DNA of 64,000 nt from Ambrosia x helenae (taxonomy: Eukaryota; Streptophyta; Magnoliopsida; Asterales; Asteraceae). The stretch covers positions 92,403,563-92,467,562 of the forward strand of contig CM061233.1 of the NCBI GenBank assembly GCA_030844895.1, read 5' to 3'. Each line of letters opens with the position of its first letter. Positions within the stretch are counted from its first letter, which is position 1. Below are positions 53,514-64,000 of this stretch, piece after piece. The notes beneath the pieces are model-generated. The model made no database searches. It worked only from the letters and a program-made list of their open reading frames with translations, and was not told the DNA's origin. A program made the position numbers and the translations under genes.

Positions 53514-56231
53514 TGTCACACCCTCAAATTTCCACTGCGGGGTTTATACCGCGAGGCACATGACAAACCAGGATCCCATAGCCATAAGTCACAGGAATGA
53601 ACTCTAAATGCCCAAACCATTTAGTTCGTTTTCGAAAACCAAGTTTAGTTAAGCTGCGGAAGCGTAAACCAAATTTAAACCTTTTTAAAAACTATGCGCA
53701 AAACAATGCGCCGAAATTAAAACCATACGAAAGCATAATATATAATTTATGTGTATGCCCGAGAGCCCAAATGCAGTGAAGTGTACAGTGCTTTCTAATC
53801 CTGGCACCGGAAGCTAACTACCTGCAAAAGCATGTAAATCGTGTGTCAACATAAAGCTGGTGAGTTCACAAGGTAAAGTAATTTAATATGCAAATGCGCT
53901 GCTTTCCAAAACCACGTAAGTAAGTAAGTTGTGTTGGTGCCCCGCACCGTGTAACCACTAATTCATCGCATGTCAAGGGTAGCTAACCCATTCATGATAA
54001 CTAACCGAATATACCGAACTGCTATGTACTTGTAGCCACATAAGTGTGCCGCATGCCTGACATCATTGTCTATCCACAATGATAAAGTTTCGTTAAGTTA
54101 TAGTTCACCCCGCGCTCCCCGAGCCGGTGTGAGGTTTGTAAGACCTAATAGCGCTATCAACTAATAACCCGCTTGCCAACCCTGGCAACTCATTCGGTAC
54201 GTGAGGACTTACAGATGATAGAAATGGTTTAGTTTATCAAGGACACAATTGCGAACTAGCAAAGTAACCGACCCTCATAAGGATCCATGGCATCCCAACC
54301 CGGGATGTGTAAGTAGTCCCAAACCGGACTAGAAAATGTTAAGTAAAGTGTCTCATACCTGAGACGCATGCTTTTGAGAAAAAGAGTAGTGAAACTCACC
54401 TTAGGTTGCACGTGAATGATCCAAATCCCTCAAACAGTAACGAGCTACCGACTCCCTATTACAAGTGTCACTAGGTGAGTATATGTGCATAACCAACACA
54501 CCATATAACTCGTTTATCCGAGACCTTTAAATGTTCAAAACCGTGTAGTGACACCTAATGACTCTACATGCTCAAGTATGTCCTACGTATCCCGTTGGTG
54601 ATCATAGTGATTATTATCAGTTTAATACATCAAATACATCTCATACAAGTTTCCACACAAGTACATGTCAATTACATACCACATAGAACTCCAAATAGTC
54701 ATTTAAAGACCCCGTACACAATCTGCGTTTTTAGGACAGATTGTGCGCTGTGAAAAACAATTTATTTAAAATACTTAACGAATGAATTAGAGTGCCAAAT
54801 TTTTACTGAATTTTATTTGGGATTAACTCGACAATAACTATTTTTGTTTTGTCTCAATTCCAAACACAAAAATTATGAAAATTCGTACAACACACTGTGT
54901 CCAGAAAATTTCCTCAACAGGTCAGTTTAGTAGGAAAATTCTTAAAAATTGTGTATTCATCCAAACGAGATGAATCCACTTGGAAAAGCTCTATTTTTCC
55001 AGTATTGACCTACTGTAAAAATTTCATGACCTAACTCCTTGTAAATCTCAAGTTATGACCATTTAAAGTTAGCCCAATTTACAAATCCGAAAATCTGATA
55101 TGACCCCTAATCAATTAAAATTCCAAAAACGACTCAAACGATGTCCAAATTCGATGGTTTTGCCCATTATGAAAAGCTAAGACCTTGTACATTACAATCA
55201 TGCAAAGAAATCATCAAAACAATCGATTTACCAACCCGTTACAGCCCCTACAACACGTTCAAACGAATCTGCCAGAATCTTAAACTTGCATCCCAAGTAA
55301 TCTACAAACCCTAATTTTTCATGAACATCCCTAATACATGTATAACACCTATAGTACTGATTAAACACCATATTAATCATAGCAAAACACATATGTTATC
55401 ATGTGAAAACCCTAATCATGGCTACTAATAACAATCATCATCAAATCATCAAGAACATCCAAGAACTCCTACACATACATACATGCGATTCTACATATAT
55501 TATTTTTAGAGTTTTTAAAGTTTTTCAATCATTATAATTCATCAAAAATCATAAGAATGTATACCTTGCGGAGGATTAAACTCCCTAGGGCCTTGAAATC
55601 AAACCCGAACTAGCTTGATTAGGTGAAGGATTACTTGATTGCTTGAAAAACCAAGAGGGGATGGGGGTGGGGGTTCGCACGGCGCAAGAGGGACAAGGAG
55701 GTAGGGTTTTTATCTTTTCCTTGCCTCCTAATTATAAAAGGGCTTTGCTTGTTCCCCAAGCAATTGGTATTAGGGCCCTTCTAGTCCATTAACTTGACCC
55801 GTTAACCATGTTCTAGCCCAATACCGGACCCAATATTATTAACCATTCTAAATTGAATGAAAACCATTGTTTTTATTATTACATAGCATATTATTCATGT
55901 TGTGCACGTAATTTGCATAATCTACGCATTACCTTTCAGTTAGGCGATCATTCACAAAAACATGTAATTCACATAAGCACGTACTTCATGTTCACCATAA
56001 TTCAATTGTATATATTATTGCTATGTATGTCACATAATTCACCAACGTTTGGGATACAGGACTCATGTGTGTGTTTAACAAGGATTTTCCTACTTATAAC
56101 ATATGTTATCATCTTCTAACATATGTTAAACCTACTTAACTAACCCTAGTTAAGTATCTAGCCATGTATGAACATGTAAGTTAACTAGAGTTCAGTAAAA
56201 AGTATTTAACCTGAAAATGCGGGGTGTCACA
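53514..56231 (-). mobile_element. 3' LTR of a minus-strand gypsy element, family A (2.7 kb)
   Basis: On the plus strand it opens TGTCACACCCTCAAATTTCC at 53514 and closes GGGTGTCACA at 56231, the same ends as the LTR at 8510-11267. To the right is TCATCCCCAAGTTGAAAAG, the reverse complement of a polypurine tract, so this is the 3' LTR with its body to the right. A TATA box (TTTTATAATTAGG) is near 55729-55741. It inserted into the leader of the plus-strand element. Small ORFs inside are noise. Confidence 0.8.
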
Positions 56232-58012
56232 TCATCCCCAAGTTGAAAAGAATTTCGTCCCGAAATTCAACAAGTAAACAGTAAAGCCAGCTATAAAAAT
56301 GTGTGCTTGGTTCCCGGATGTCACAAATTGACGGTTACACTTGATATCACGTAATCGTGAATTTACAGGCACGAGAAAATTCTAAGAAATTCGAGGAATC
56401 GTTGAAATTTTAAGTGTCAAACATGGTGACCATAAACTTTTGCGAGAAAATGAACTAATTTAGAGTCATAACCAAACCTATGATATATCTGTGTAACCAA
56501 GTTAAGATTTGAATACGTTATTCTTATTATCACTTGACGTGTTTAGATAGAATATAAATGAATACACCCTTGACTGATGTGATGTTTTGCTCTTAAACTT
56601 ACATATATGTACCATGAATCTATATTAACGTTACTATTGAGGATAATTTTTATGAACAAGTTTTGAACTAACCATGAGAACCAGGTACCTAACAGAAATT
56701 TAATGCTATATCTGGAAAAGAAATTCAAAGTACCAAGAAGAATCTTGAACAACCAAGCAAATAAAAGCATTAATCCGATAAGTTTTATTTTTAATCTATG
56801 TTTACTGTCTACTTTATATAGTGGTGTATTCGTCTATATAGATCATGCGTTTATAACCATAGAAACACTTGTTTGCACCTTCAGTTTATCCAGATCAAAA
56901 ATTTGTAAGTATAAACGTTGATCAGTAGATTCTTATATTAAAACTTTATTTGTACCGACTTTCTTAGAATTAAGTCGAGTATAGTATCTTGGATAGTGAT
57001 CACAACGCAGGTTCTAGAGAATATTTCCAGAACATTATCTAAAAAGTAGGTAAAACCAGATACAAGAAAGCATTAGTTAGCATGAACATCCAATCCTTTT
57101 CAACCTAAAGAAATCTAGATCGAACCCTGCGAGAGGTATTCTTAAGATTTAATATATGTTCCGCCACTTTAATGACCCATGATGCTTTTAGATTAGTGTT
57201 AAATTTCTTTGAAGTGTCGAATAATCGAAGATTTTCAGGTAGACTCTCGGATTGCTTTAGTTTCATCTTGTTTACCTTAGTGTTAAAACCTTTGGGTTGG
57301 TTTAATAACATATTAATGCGGAGACCAGTTATCCGTATGAAACCTGTTGGAGTTACATAGGTAAGCTCTAACGGGGGGAGTAGACACACTCGTAGTAACA
57401 ATTATAGGAAATATTTGATGGACGCCAGAGAATGTAGTCAAAAATTGATAAGAAAAACCTTCATAGTTAACAATTCGACCATATGAGAAGCCAAGATTTA
57501 AGATACCAGAGAAAGGTGTATTCCATTATCTTGATTAAAAGTAACATATAGTAATTAGATGTCTGATTTTTAGTGTTTTTCGACAACTTGTCGCCATATT
57601 CTACACCAGGTACCATAGAAAACTTTAAAGACTTAAGAATTCAAACATTATTCAGACAGTATCGATAGAATTAACCAAGATATTAGACATAAGACTGATA
57701 AGAGTGACAGATTTTAAGATCACAACACCATATTTTAGTGTTTGACTCACTCAAAAATAAGGTTATTAAGGATTAGTAACTCCAGGATCACATAGGATTT
57801 CTTAAGAATATTTCTATCAAGTTTTTGGAGAGATTTCCAGTACGTCTACGAGACATCATTGGTGTGGTGGGTTGGCTGCGGTACACCCTATATATAAACA
57901 TCAATGATGTGTCGAAAACAAGATTGGGAATCAAACCAAAAACATACCGTAATCTTTGAAATTTCTAGTACATTTTTTAGGCTACCAAAGGTGTGGTGGT
58001 TGGCTGCGGTAC
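56232..58012 (-). mobile_element. Degenerate internal region of the family A element
   Basis: Follows the purine tract at 56232-56250. I find no gag, protease, RT or integrase block, and every frame is short. Near 57862-57900 is a TATA-like block with GGGTGTACCGCAGC on the minus strand, and a partial copy (GGTGTGGTGGTTGGCTGCGG) at 57990-58009. The region ends at the LTR at 58013, which interrupts it. Confidence 0.5.
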
Positions 58013-59524
58013 TGTAACACCCCAACCGATGGCGGAAACATCGGGATGTCACGTAATGATGATTGTTCAGTAGCTCATGGTGAATAATAAATTCCATTAA
58101 ATGATTTAAATGAATTACACACAATTGTTCTAGAATTTGTACATCAATTTGAATAAAACAATACACATATCTTCAAGCATCAATTCAAATCTTCAAGCAA
58201 ATAGAACCTGAAACATGTTAAGTTGAAAATGTTTTGGGTCAACAAAAGTTGGTGAGAATTACATAGGTTTTTGATAATAGAATAAAAATGTTGTGCAATT
58301 CATGTGTCATGTCAATCTAGTCCATATGTGAGAACATACTAGAAATAAATCGAGTGCATAATCAACCCTGATGACTGTTATAATATGATACATACCATAC
58401 GCTCATGGTCCAATTGAATATGTTATACGATAACAAACACCCACGCTACCTTTGTAGGAGGCACGTATCCGGGTGGGATTGTCAGTCCAATAGATCTATC
58501 AATGTATACCGCCGGCTTGTACGGAGTTAATGATTATGCTAGAATGGTGCTTACTCTAATCATGCTCAAGACATAATGCAACATAGAAAACACATAGACA
58601 CATTGATGATTGAATTGCAATGATGATGTTATAAACATGTTTCACCCCAAAAATGGTGATAAATAGAAAAGGGGCTATGTAAAACTCACCTTGGTAAAAT
58701 GTTATATCTTGTTGAAAAATGTGTTGTCCAAATGTATCAAGTATTACCCTAAAATGAGATAATAAATATGTCTAAGTCTATCAAGTCTACAAATGTATAA
58801 GTTCTAGGGCTTCGAATTTGGGGATAATTGCTCGTTTGATTATTATTAAAAATATTCGCCAATTGAGAGAAATTTAATAAATAAATAACCAAAAATATTT
58901 TTATGAAATTTAAACATAAGATGGTAACAAGAATATGTTTAAAGTATAAAAATAATTTTTACAAAATTATTTTCCTTAAAATAGATTTTTAAAATCTATT
59001 TATTACAAATTGTCAAACTCTAACTTTAATATTTAAAAATACTAAAATTAAAGAATTATTAGTTTAAAAATTATATTTCTGTTCTAAATGATCAGAAATA
59101 ATTTGTATAAAATTTTGGTGCAAAAATATCAAAAATTGGATTTATTATGATTTAATTATGATTAAAACTAACAAAAATTGATTAAAAATATTAAATAAAT
59201 GATTTTTCTGAAATAAAAATCATTTCAGAAAAGTTTATTGTTATGAAAACTTAGAATAATTTTTGTGGAAATTAAATAGATCGTTTTGATATTTTTATAG
59301 ATTTTTATAAATATAATAGCATAAAATTGATTTAATTATTATAAATATTAAATAAATAAATTTCAGAAAACTAAAAATTGTAGGTAAAACTTTAACATCA
59401 GATTTACCTAAAATAATTTTTGTGGAATTAATAAAAGAGTTTTAGTATTTTTGAATGAATTTATAAGATATAAATAACATATATATATAATTGATAAACA
59501 AAGGAAAATAAAAGAGCAAAAAGT

Positions 59525-59600
59525 GTGGCAGCCGGGTTTCGAACCCGCGTCTGCTGGGAATCCATACATCAACACAACCACTTGGTCTAGACCTGTGGTT
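59525..59600 (-). repeat. tRNA-like unit with perfect B box in LTR (sense)
   Basis: On the minus strand: an A-box-like TAGACCAAGTGG, then CGGGTTCGAAACCCG (a perfect T-arm stem with B box GGTTCGAAACC), then CTGCCACAC and a T5 run. It looks like a tRNA pseudogene or SINE head. The acceptor stem does not close convincingly. The same unit occurs in the 5' LTR at about 63929-64000. Confidence 0.55.
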
Positions 59601-60223
59601 GTGTTAAGATTCAGTTTGTTTAATATATAACGTATATAGAAAATCAATGTTCTTCCCCAAATCATATGATTACGAGCCCTAGCTAATGCAATCGTTCAAT
59701 CCACACATCTATAACCCGATTAATGTTAGGGCTTTCATTGTGTGGATGCCGATCAACAAAACCCACTGAAGAAATTAGACTTACAAGTTTGTTTGAACAC
59801 GATTTGCTCGGTCAAGTATAAAAGTCAAACACGAATCAAAATAACATGAACAGAGGTTTGTTGTGAAGAATTGAAGATGGGGAAAGATGAAATAGCGAGT
59901 TGGGATGGCTCGCAGATGGTCAATTTATAGTTTGGATGTCTAGAACGATCATTAGGTAAGGTTGACCACGTATTGAATACAATACGCGATTATGACTAAT
60001 TGATTATCAATCAATGGATAATTAACGCGTTTTCCTAGTCAAAAGGGCCGAAGACTATGATGCCGTGTTAATCTAGTCAAAAGTGCGTCAATTATGTAAA
60101 TTTGATTTGGTCAAAAACCTTCCTTAAACGCTGCAGTGCTGTTCGCGAATGAAGAAGGGAAAGAAGCAGACAGGCCGGGTTGGTTTAAATAAAAAGAAAG
60201 TTGGTTTAGAATCAAAGGTTATT

Positions 60224-60304
60224 GTGTGGCTCAGTTGGTTGTTGTGTGGGTGTTGTCTGTGTCTGACTCGGGTTCGATACTAAGCAGGAGCACACATTTT
60301 TTTT
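60224..60304 (+). repeat. tRNA-like unit in LTR U3 (antisense to element)
   Basis: TGTGGCTCAGTTGGTTG (A-box-like) at 60225-60241, GGGTTCGATAC (B-box-like) at 60270-60280 and a T9 run at 60296-60304. The layout is again that of a Pol III unit. Its orientation is opposite to the retrotransposon's own transcription. It could be a decayed tRNA-derived SINE. Confidence 0.5.
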
Positions 60305-60615
60305 ACAAAAACGAAGAGAGGGCAAAGGGGGGTCAGTGGGCCGGGTATTTCTGAGGTGGGCCAAATTTTGTGGGCTGCAACAATAATGAAAAAGGTATAA
60401 GGGGTGTTGGGTTGGGTTTGGATTTGTTTTATAGGTTTAGATTTAAAATGTGGGTATTTTTTTTTTATTATCATTATTATTATTATTATTATTATTATCA
60501 TTATTATAAACATTTATATATATAAATTATGAGTTAGGATAATGGAGACTTAGGCACGTAACGAAAATAGGGGCGTTTATATTAAAATTTGGGGAAAAAT
60601 TTTCGCGATGTTACA

Positions 60616-61245
60616 GTCTCCCCTACTTTTAGGAACTTCGTCCCGAAGTTAAGAGAAAACCAGGGTTGAAGGGGGTTGGATAAAAATTAGGACGAGTGTG
60701 ACTTGAAGAATTTTATGTTCGGGTATGACAATGAATAGAGTAACATGTCTCGGATAGCGTGGATAGGAGGCGTGTTACGTGTGAGTTGATTTACTAAATG
60801 AACTACTAGATATCTAGAGTTTACATTTGGTTAACTACCGAAAATCTTGATAGAATTTCACACTACCTTAATGTACCTGTAAATTCATGATTACGTTCCG
60901 GACCGTAATAACCAATTTACCTTACATTAGGGTTTTGCGTCCTTTTTTATGACTTTACGATTGTTGAGCAGGTCTGATAGTCTCCACCAGTCGTTGAGCA
61001 GGTGGTAGGGCCTCTCCCGACTGTTGGATAGACATGATGACCTCTACCAATCGTTAAGTAGGTGTTTGGTAGTCAACTAATTGTTGTACAAGTAAGCAAG
61101 TATGATTATATTTATAGCAATTAATTCATATTCAGACAAGCATGCACACAGATGTTATGATATTACTTGAATTTATTACTTGAATCCAAAAAGTGTCAAT
61201 ACATAGAATTAAAAGCAAACAACATTTAAATGGTGGGACTTGCTG
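60616..61245 (-). mobile_element. Purine tract and 3' untranslated part of young family C element
   Basis: The minus-strand purine tract is AAAGTAGGGGAGACTG at about 60616-60631. The 600 bp up to the gag stop contain no pol. Near 60960-61090 a phrase around TCGTTGAGCAGGT is repeated about four times at a spacing near 40 bp. Confidence 0.7.
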
Positions 61246-61875
61246 TTAAGTAGCTGGAGGATCTTGATCTCGGTTTAGTTTAGGGCATCGGTTACGGTAG
61301 TGATTTGGGTCCCCACATTCATAGCATTGACCATAGTTGTATCGATTAGGATTATCAGTCTGAGCATGGTTGGTGGGTTGATTGGCATTAGGGTTTGGGG
61401 TCTCGCGACATGTGTTGACCAGATGGCCATACCTACCACAATTGGTGCACACGCGACATGCTGAAACAGTGGGATGATGTCGGTTGCATGTGTTACACAA
61501 TGGAAAGTTTCTTGTATAGGGCTTCTTGTTAGAGGCTTGTGTAGTGAGGTTTACATTAGGATTCCTGGTCTTACGCTTCTGGTTCTTGGTAGTTACCGCG
61601 GTCACAATACTTGTTTTCTCGCTTTTCCGAACTAAGGTTCCGTTCTTTATGTGATTTCCATCGCCATTTCCGTTTCCATTGCCGTTCCCATTCATTGGGA
61701 TGACTTGAGCCAACAAGTTAGAAACCAGAGTTGTGATTTGTTGTGCCAATTGTTGAGAAATAATCGTAGCTAGTTGGGCGTCACCTCCATCGTTGTGGTT
61801 AGTGTTGTGGTCGTTGCTATTCACTTCATCTTGATTGTCACCATTGTTAAGAAGAGTGCTGCGACGTGGAGACAT
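61246..61875 (-). CDS. Capsid-less gag-like protein of the young gypsy element (three zinc knuckles)
   Basis: An intact 209-residue ORF, the only one in this element. Residues 1-72 are a polar amino end with a short hydrophobic helix (about 34-60) and (NG)n. Residues 73-125 are basic. Three zinc knuckles follow: CNTC...H...C at 127-140 (non-canonical spacing), CTNCGRYGHLVNTC at 143-156 and CYECGDPNHYRNRC at 184-197, the last two perfect CX2CX4HX4C. Full-length relatives have a capsid domain of about 200 residues between the (NG)n tract and HVKAGTL-like sequence. Here (NG)n runs straight into NHIKNGTLVRK, so the capsid domain appears to have been removed in frame. Protease, RT and integrase are absent. 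The product could still bind nucleic acid. This resembles the TR-GAG class of non-autonomous elements, except that capsid is missing. Confidence 0.82.
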   Translation of the reverse strand: MSPRRSTLLNNGDNQDEVNSNDHNTNHNDGGDAQLATIISQQLAQQITTLVSNLLAQVIPMNGNGNGNGNGDGNHIKNGTLVRKSEKTSIVTAVTTKNQKRKTRNPNVNLTTQASNKKPYTRNFPLCNTCNRHHPTVSACRVCTNCGRYGHLVNTCRETPNPNANQPTNHAQTDNPNRYNYGQCYECGDPNHYRNRCPKLNRDQDPPAT

Positions 61876-62416
61876 GATCTGTAAGGGACATAATGAAGTC
61901 TCAATGAGGCATGAAATGAATGAGGTAATATAAGGAATGTAATCATATATTCATTAATTAAAACGAATAAACGAAAACGTTGACTTATCAAAGATTCCAG
62001 ATTCTAATAACATATGAAGACATGCTTTAGCCTATAAGTGAACACTCATCCCGAGAATTCCCAGGTAGGCATCCGGGTCCCTCGTCTGATTGGGATATAT
62101 GCGCAATGCCAGCCTAGACAGAAGACTCAGAATACAGGCGTTCACCCTTCCAGATTGCACGTGTTCGTTATTAAAATCTAGAACTTCGACGAGATCTCAA
62201 GGTGGTTCAGGTTAAACCTGAGGATTTTGCCTTATTAGTCTAAGAGTGGATCCAGTGATGGAGAGCAACCTTCTTGTAGGGATGAAAGTAGAGATAAGAA
62301 GTAGGAGATAGAGAATAGCAAGCAAAAGAAGCAAGTACTTGTTAAATCCTATGGTTATAGACTAGATTATTTTTCTAATAACCTAATTCCCTATAACCAT
62401 GGCTCTGATACCAATC
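61876..62416 (-). mobile_element. Leader and primer-binding site of the young family C element
   Basis: Untranslated leader between the gag start and the 5' LTR. The primer site TGGTATCAGAGCC (minus strand) is at 62401-62413, with GAT between it and the LTR. The last 60 bp match the family C leader at 19120-19196. Confidence 0.85.
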
Positions 62417-64000
62417 TGTAACACCCCAACCGATGGCGGAAACATCGGGATGTCACGTAATGATGATTGTTCAGTAGCTCATGGTGAATAATAAATTCCA
62501 TTAAATGATTTAAATGAATTACATACAATTGTTCTAGAATTTGTACATCAATTTGAATAAAACAATACACATATCTTCAAGCATCAATTCAAATCTTCAA
62601 GCAAATAGAACCTGAAACATGTTAAGTTGAAAATGTTTTGGGTCAACAAAAGTTGGTGAGAATTACATAGGTTTTTGATAATAGAATAAAAATGTTGTGC
62701 AATTCATGTGTCATGTCAATCTAGTCCATATGTGAGAACATACTAGAAATAAATCGAGTGCATAATCAACCCTGATGACTGTTATAATATGATACATACC
62801 ATACGCTCATGGTCCAATTGAATATGTTATACGATAACAAACACCCACGCTACCTTTGTAGGAGGCACGTATCCGGGTGGGATTGTCAGTCCAATAGATC
62901 TATCAATGTATACCGCCGGCTTGTACGGAGTTAATGATTATGCTAGAATGGTGCTTACTCTAATCATGCTCAAGACATAATGCAACATAGAAAACACATA
63001 GACACATTGATGATTGAATTGCAATGATGATGTTATAAACATGTTTCACCCCAAAAATGGTGATAAATAGAAAAGGGGCTATGTAAAACTCACCTTGGTA
63101 AAATGTTATATCTTGTTGAAAAATGTGTTGTCCAAATGTATCAAGTATTACCCTAAAATGAGATAATAAATATGTCTAAGTCTATCAAGTCTACAAATGT
63201 ATAAGTTCTAGGGCTTCGAATTTGGGGATAATTGCTCGTTTGATTAATATTAAAAATATTCGCCAATTGAGAGAAATTTAATAAATAAATAACCAAAAAT
63301 CTTTTTATGAAATTTAAACATAAGATGGTCACAAGAATATGTTTAAAGTATAAAAATAATTTTTTACAAAATTATTTTCCTTAAAATAGATTTTTAAAAT
63401 CTATTTATTACAAATTGTCAAACTCTAACTTTAATATTTAAAAATACTAAAATTAAAGAATTATTAGTTTAAAAATTATATTTCTGTTCTAAATGATCAG
63501 AAATAATTTGTATAAAATTTTGGTGCAAAAATATCAAAAATTGGATTTATTATGATTTAATTATGATTAAAACTAACAAAAATTGATTAAAAATATTAAA
63601 TAAATGATTTTTCTGAAATAAAAATCATTTCAGAAAAGTTTATTGTTATGAAAACTTAGAATAATTTTTGTGGAAATTAAATAGATCGTTTTGATATTTT
63701 TATAGATTTTTATAAATATAATAGCATAAAATTGATTTAATTATTATAAATATTAAATAAATAAATTTCAGAAAACTAAAAATTGTAGGTAAAACTTTAA
63801 CATCAGATTTACCTAAAATAATTTTTGTGGAATTAATAAAAGAGTTTTAGTATTTTTGAATGAATTTATAAGATATAAATAACATATATATATAATTGAT
63901 AAACAAAGGAAAATAAAAGAGCAAAAAGTGTGGCAGCCGGGTTTCGAACCCGCGTCTGCTGGGAATCCATACATCAACACAACCACTTGGTCTAGACCTG
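62417..64000 (-). mobile_element. 5' LTR of the young family C element (cut by window end)
   Basis: Starts TGTAACACCCCAACCGATGG at 62417 and matches 58013-59595 almost base for base. About 1.0 kb, including the TATA box and U3, lies beyond the window. The tRNA-like unit begins at about 63929. Confidence 0.92.

Larger units (their letters stand above)
58013..60615 (-). mobile_element. 3' LTR of a young family C gypsy element (2603 bp)
   Basis: It opens TGTAACACCCCAACCGATGG at 58013 and closes CGATGTTACA at 60615 on the plus strand. A TATA box CTATAAATTG is at 59921-59930 (minus), about 690 bp into the LTR. It contains two tRNA-like units (59525-59600 and 60224-60304). Compared by eye with the 5' LTR at 62417-64000, the shared 1583 bases differ at four substitutions (58120, 58843, 58897, 58926) and one T-run indel. 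That makes it a recent insertion. The left flank is GGTAC, the expected target duplication. The (ATT)n tract is at 60466-60500. Confidence 0.9.

Noticed and set aside
53597..56119. Small plus-strand frames (60-88 codons) at 53597, 54568 and 55853
   Set aside because: They lie inside a gypsy LTR, are AT-rich and lack domains.
59525..59600. Functional tRNA gene
   Set aside because: The T-arm is perfect, but the acceptor and D arms do not close and no plausible anticodon loop is framed.

Overview
The window is a repeat-dominated stretch of a dicot nuclear genome. It has an AT-rich background, one intact intronless plant gene, and nearly every class of plant transposable element. Several LTRs have ends and tRNA-iMet primer sites of a type I associate with Asteraceae. 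That taxonomic guess is inference; no marker in the window fixes the species.

The only gene I accept as a functional host locus is a UDP-glucuronate 4-epimerase (GAE) on the minus strand at 43873-45216. It is a complete 447-residue type II membrane enzyme of pectin precursor synthesis. Its upstream region carries a 16-base G run on the + strand. Everything else is mobile DNA, relics of it, or unassigned AT-rich spacer.

Layout. 1-700: LTR of a copia-like element (-). 700-11267: two Ty3/gypsy elements of one structural type, joined in inverted orientation, with broken gag and pol. 11763-20675: a gag-less gypsy element (-) carrying a 5.2 kb CACTA transposon at 12912-18069 with a TAA target duplication. 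20801-21337: a Cassandra-type TRIM whose LTR contains 5S rRNA sequence. 22536-25637: a Helitron carrying two exons of a BIG BROTHER-like E3 ligase gene. 25952-26322: an RTE-type retroposon. 27394-27960: a short Helitron (-). 28353-30960: a MULE, itself split by a second MULE (28550-29779, perfect 9-bp duplication) that carries a broken fasciclin-like arabinogalactan protein gene. 30961-34620: LTR-derived sequence, probably Tat-like. 35790-41680: a very long solo LTR with a 5-bp duplication, internal segment duplications and a hAT MITE at 40396-40819. 43873-45216: GAE. 47352-47525: a snapback MITE with a 9-bp duplication. 48821-49200: an RTE retroposon (-) with an 18-bp duplication. 49245: a Helitron 3' terminus (-). 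50403-53513: a gypsy 5' LTR with primer site (+), cut by a minus-strand gypsy LTR (53514-56231). 58013 to beyond the window end: a young non-autonomous gypsy element (-) whose only ORF is a gag reduced to zinc knuckles.

Points of interest. (1) Several unrelated LTRs place an array of a family-specific short word just upstream of the TATA box, and some repeat the word downstream. (2) Pol III-like sequences (tRNA-like units, 5S) sit inside LTRs. (3) A Helitron and a MULE have each captured parts of recognisable plant genes. (4) The element at 58013-64000 pairs nearly identical LTRs with an intact capsid-less gag ORF. I found no wholly unprecedented system; these are the best candidates for follow-up.
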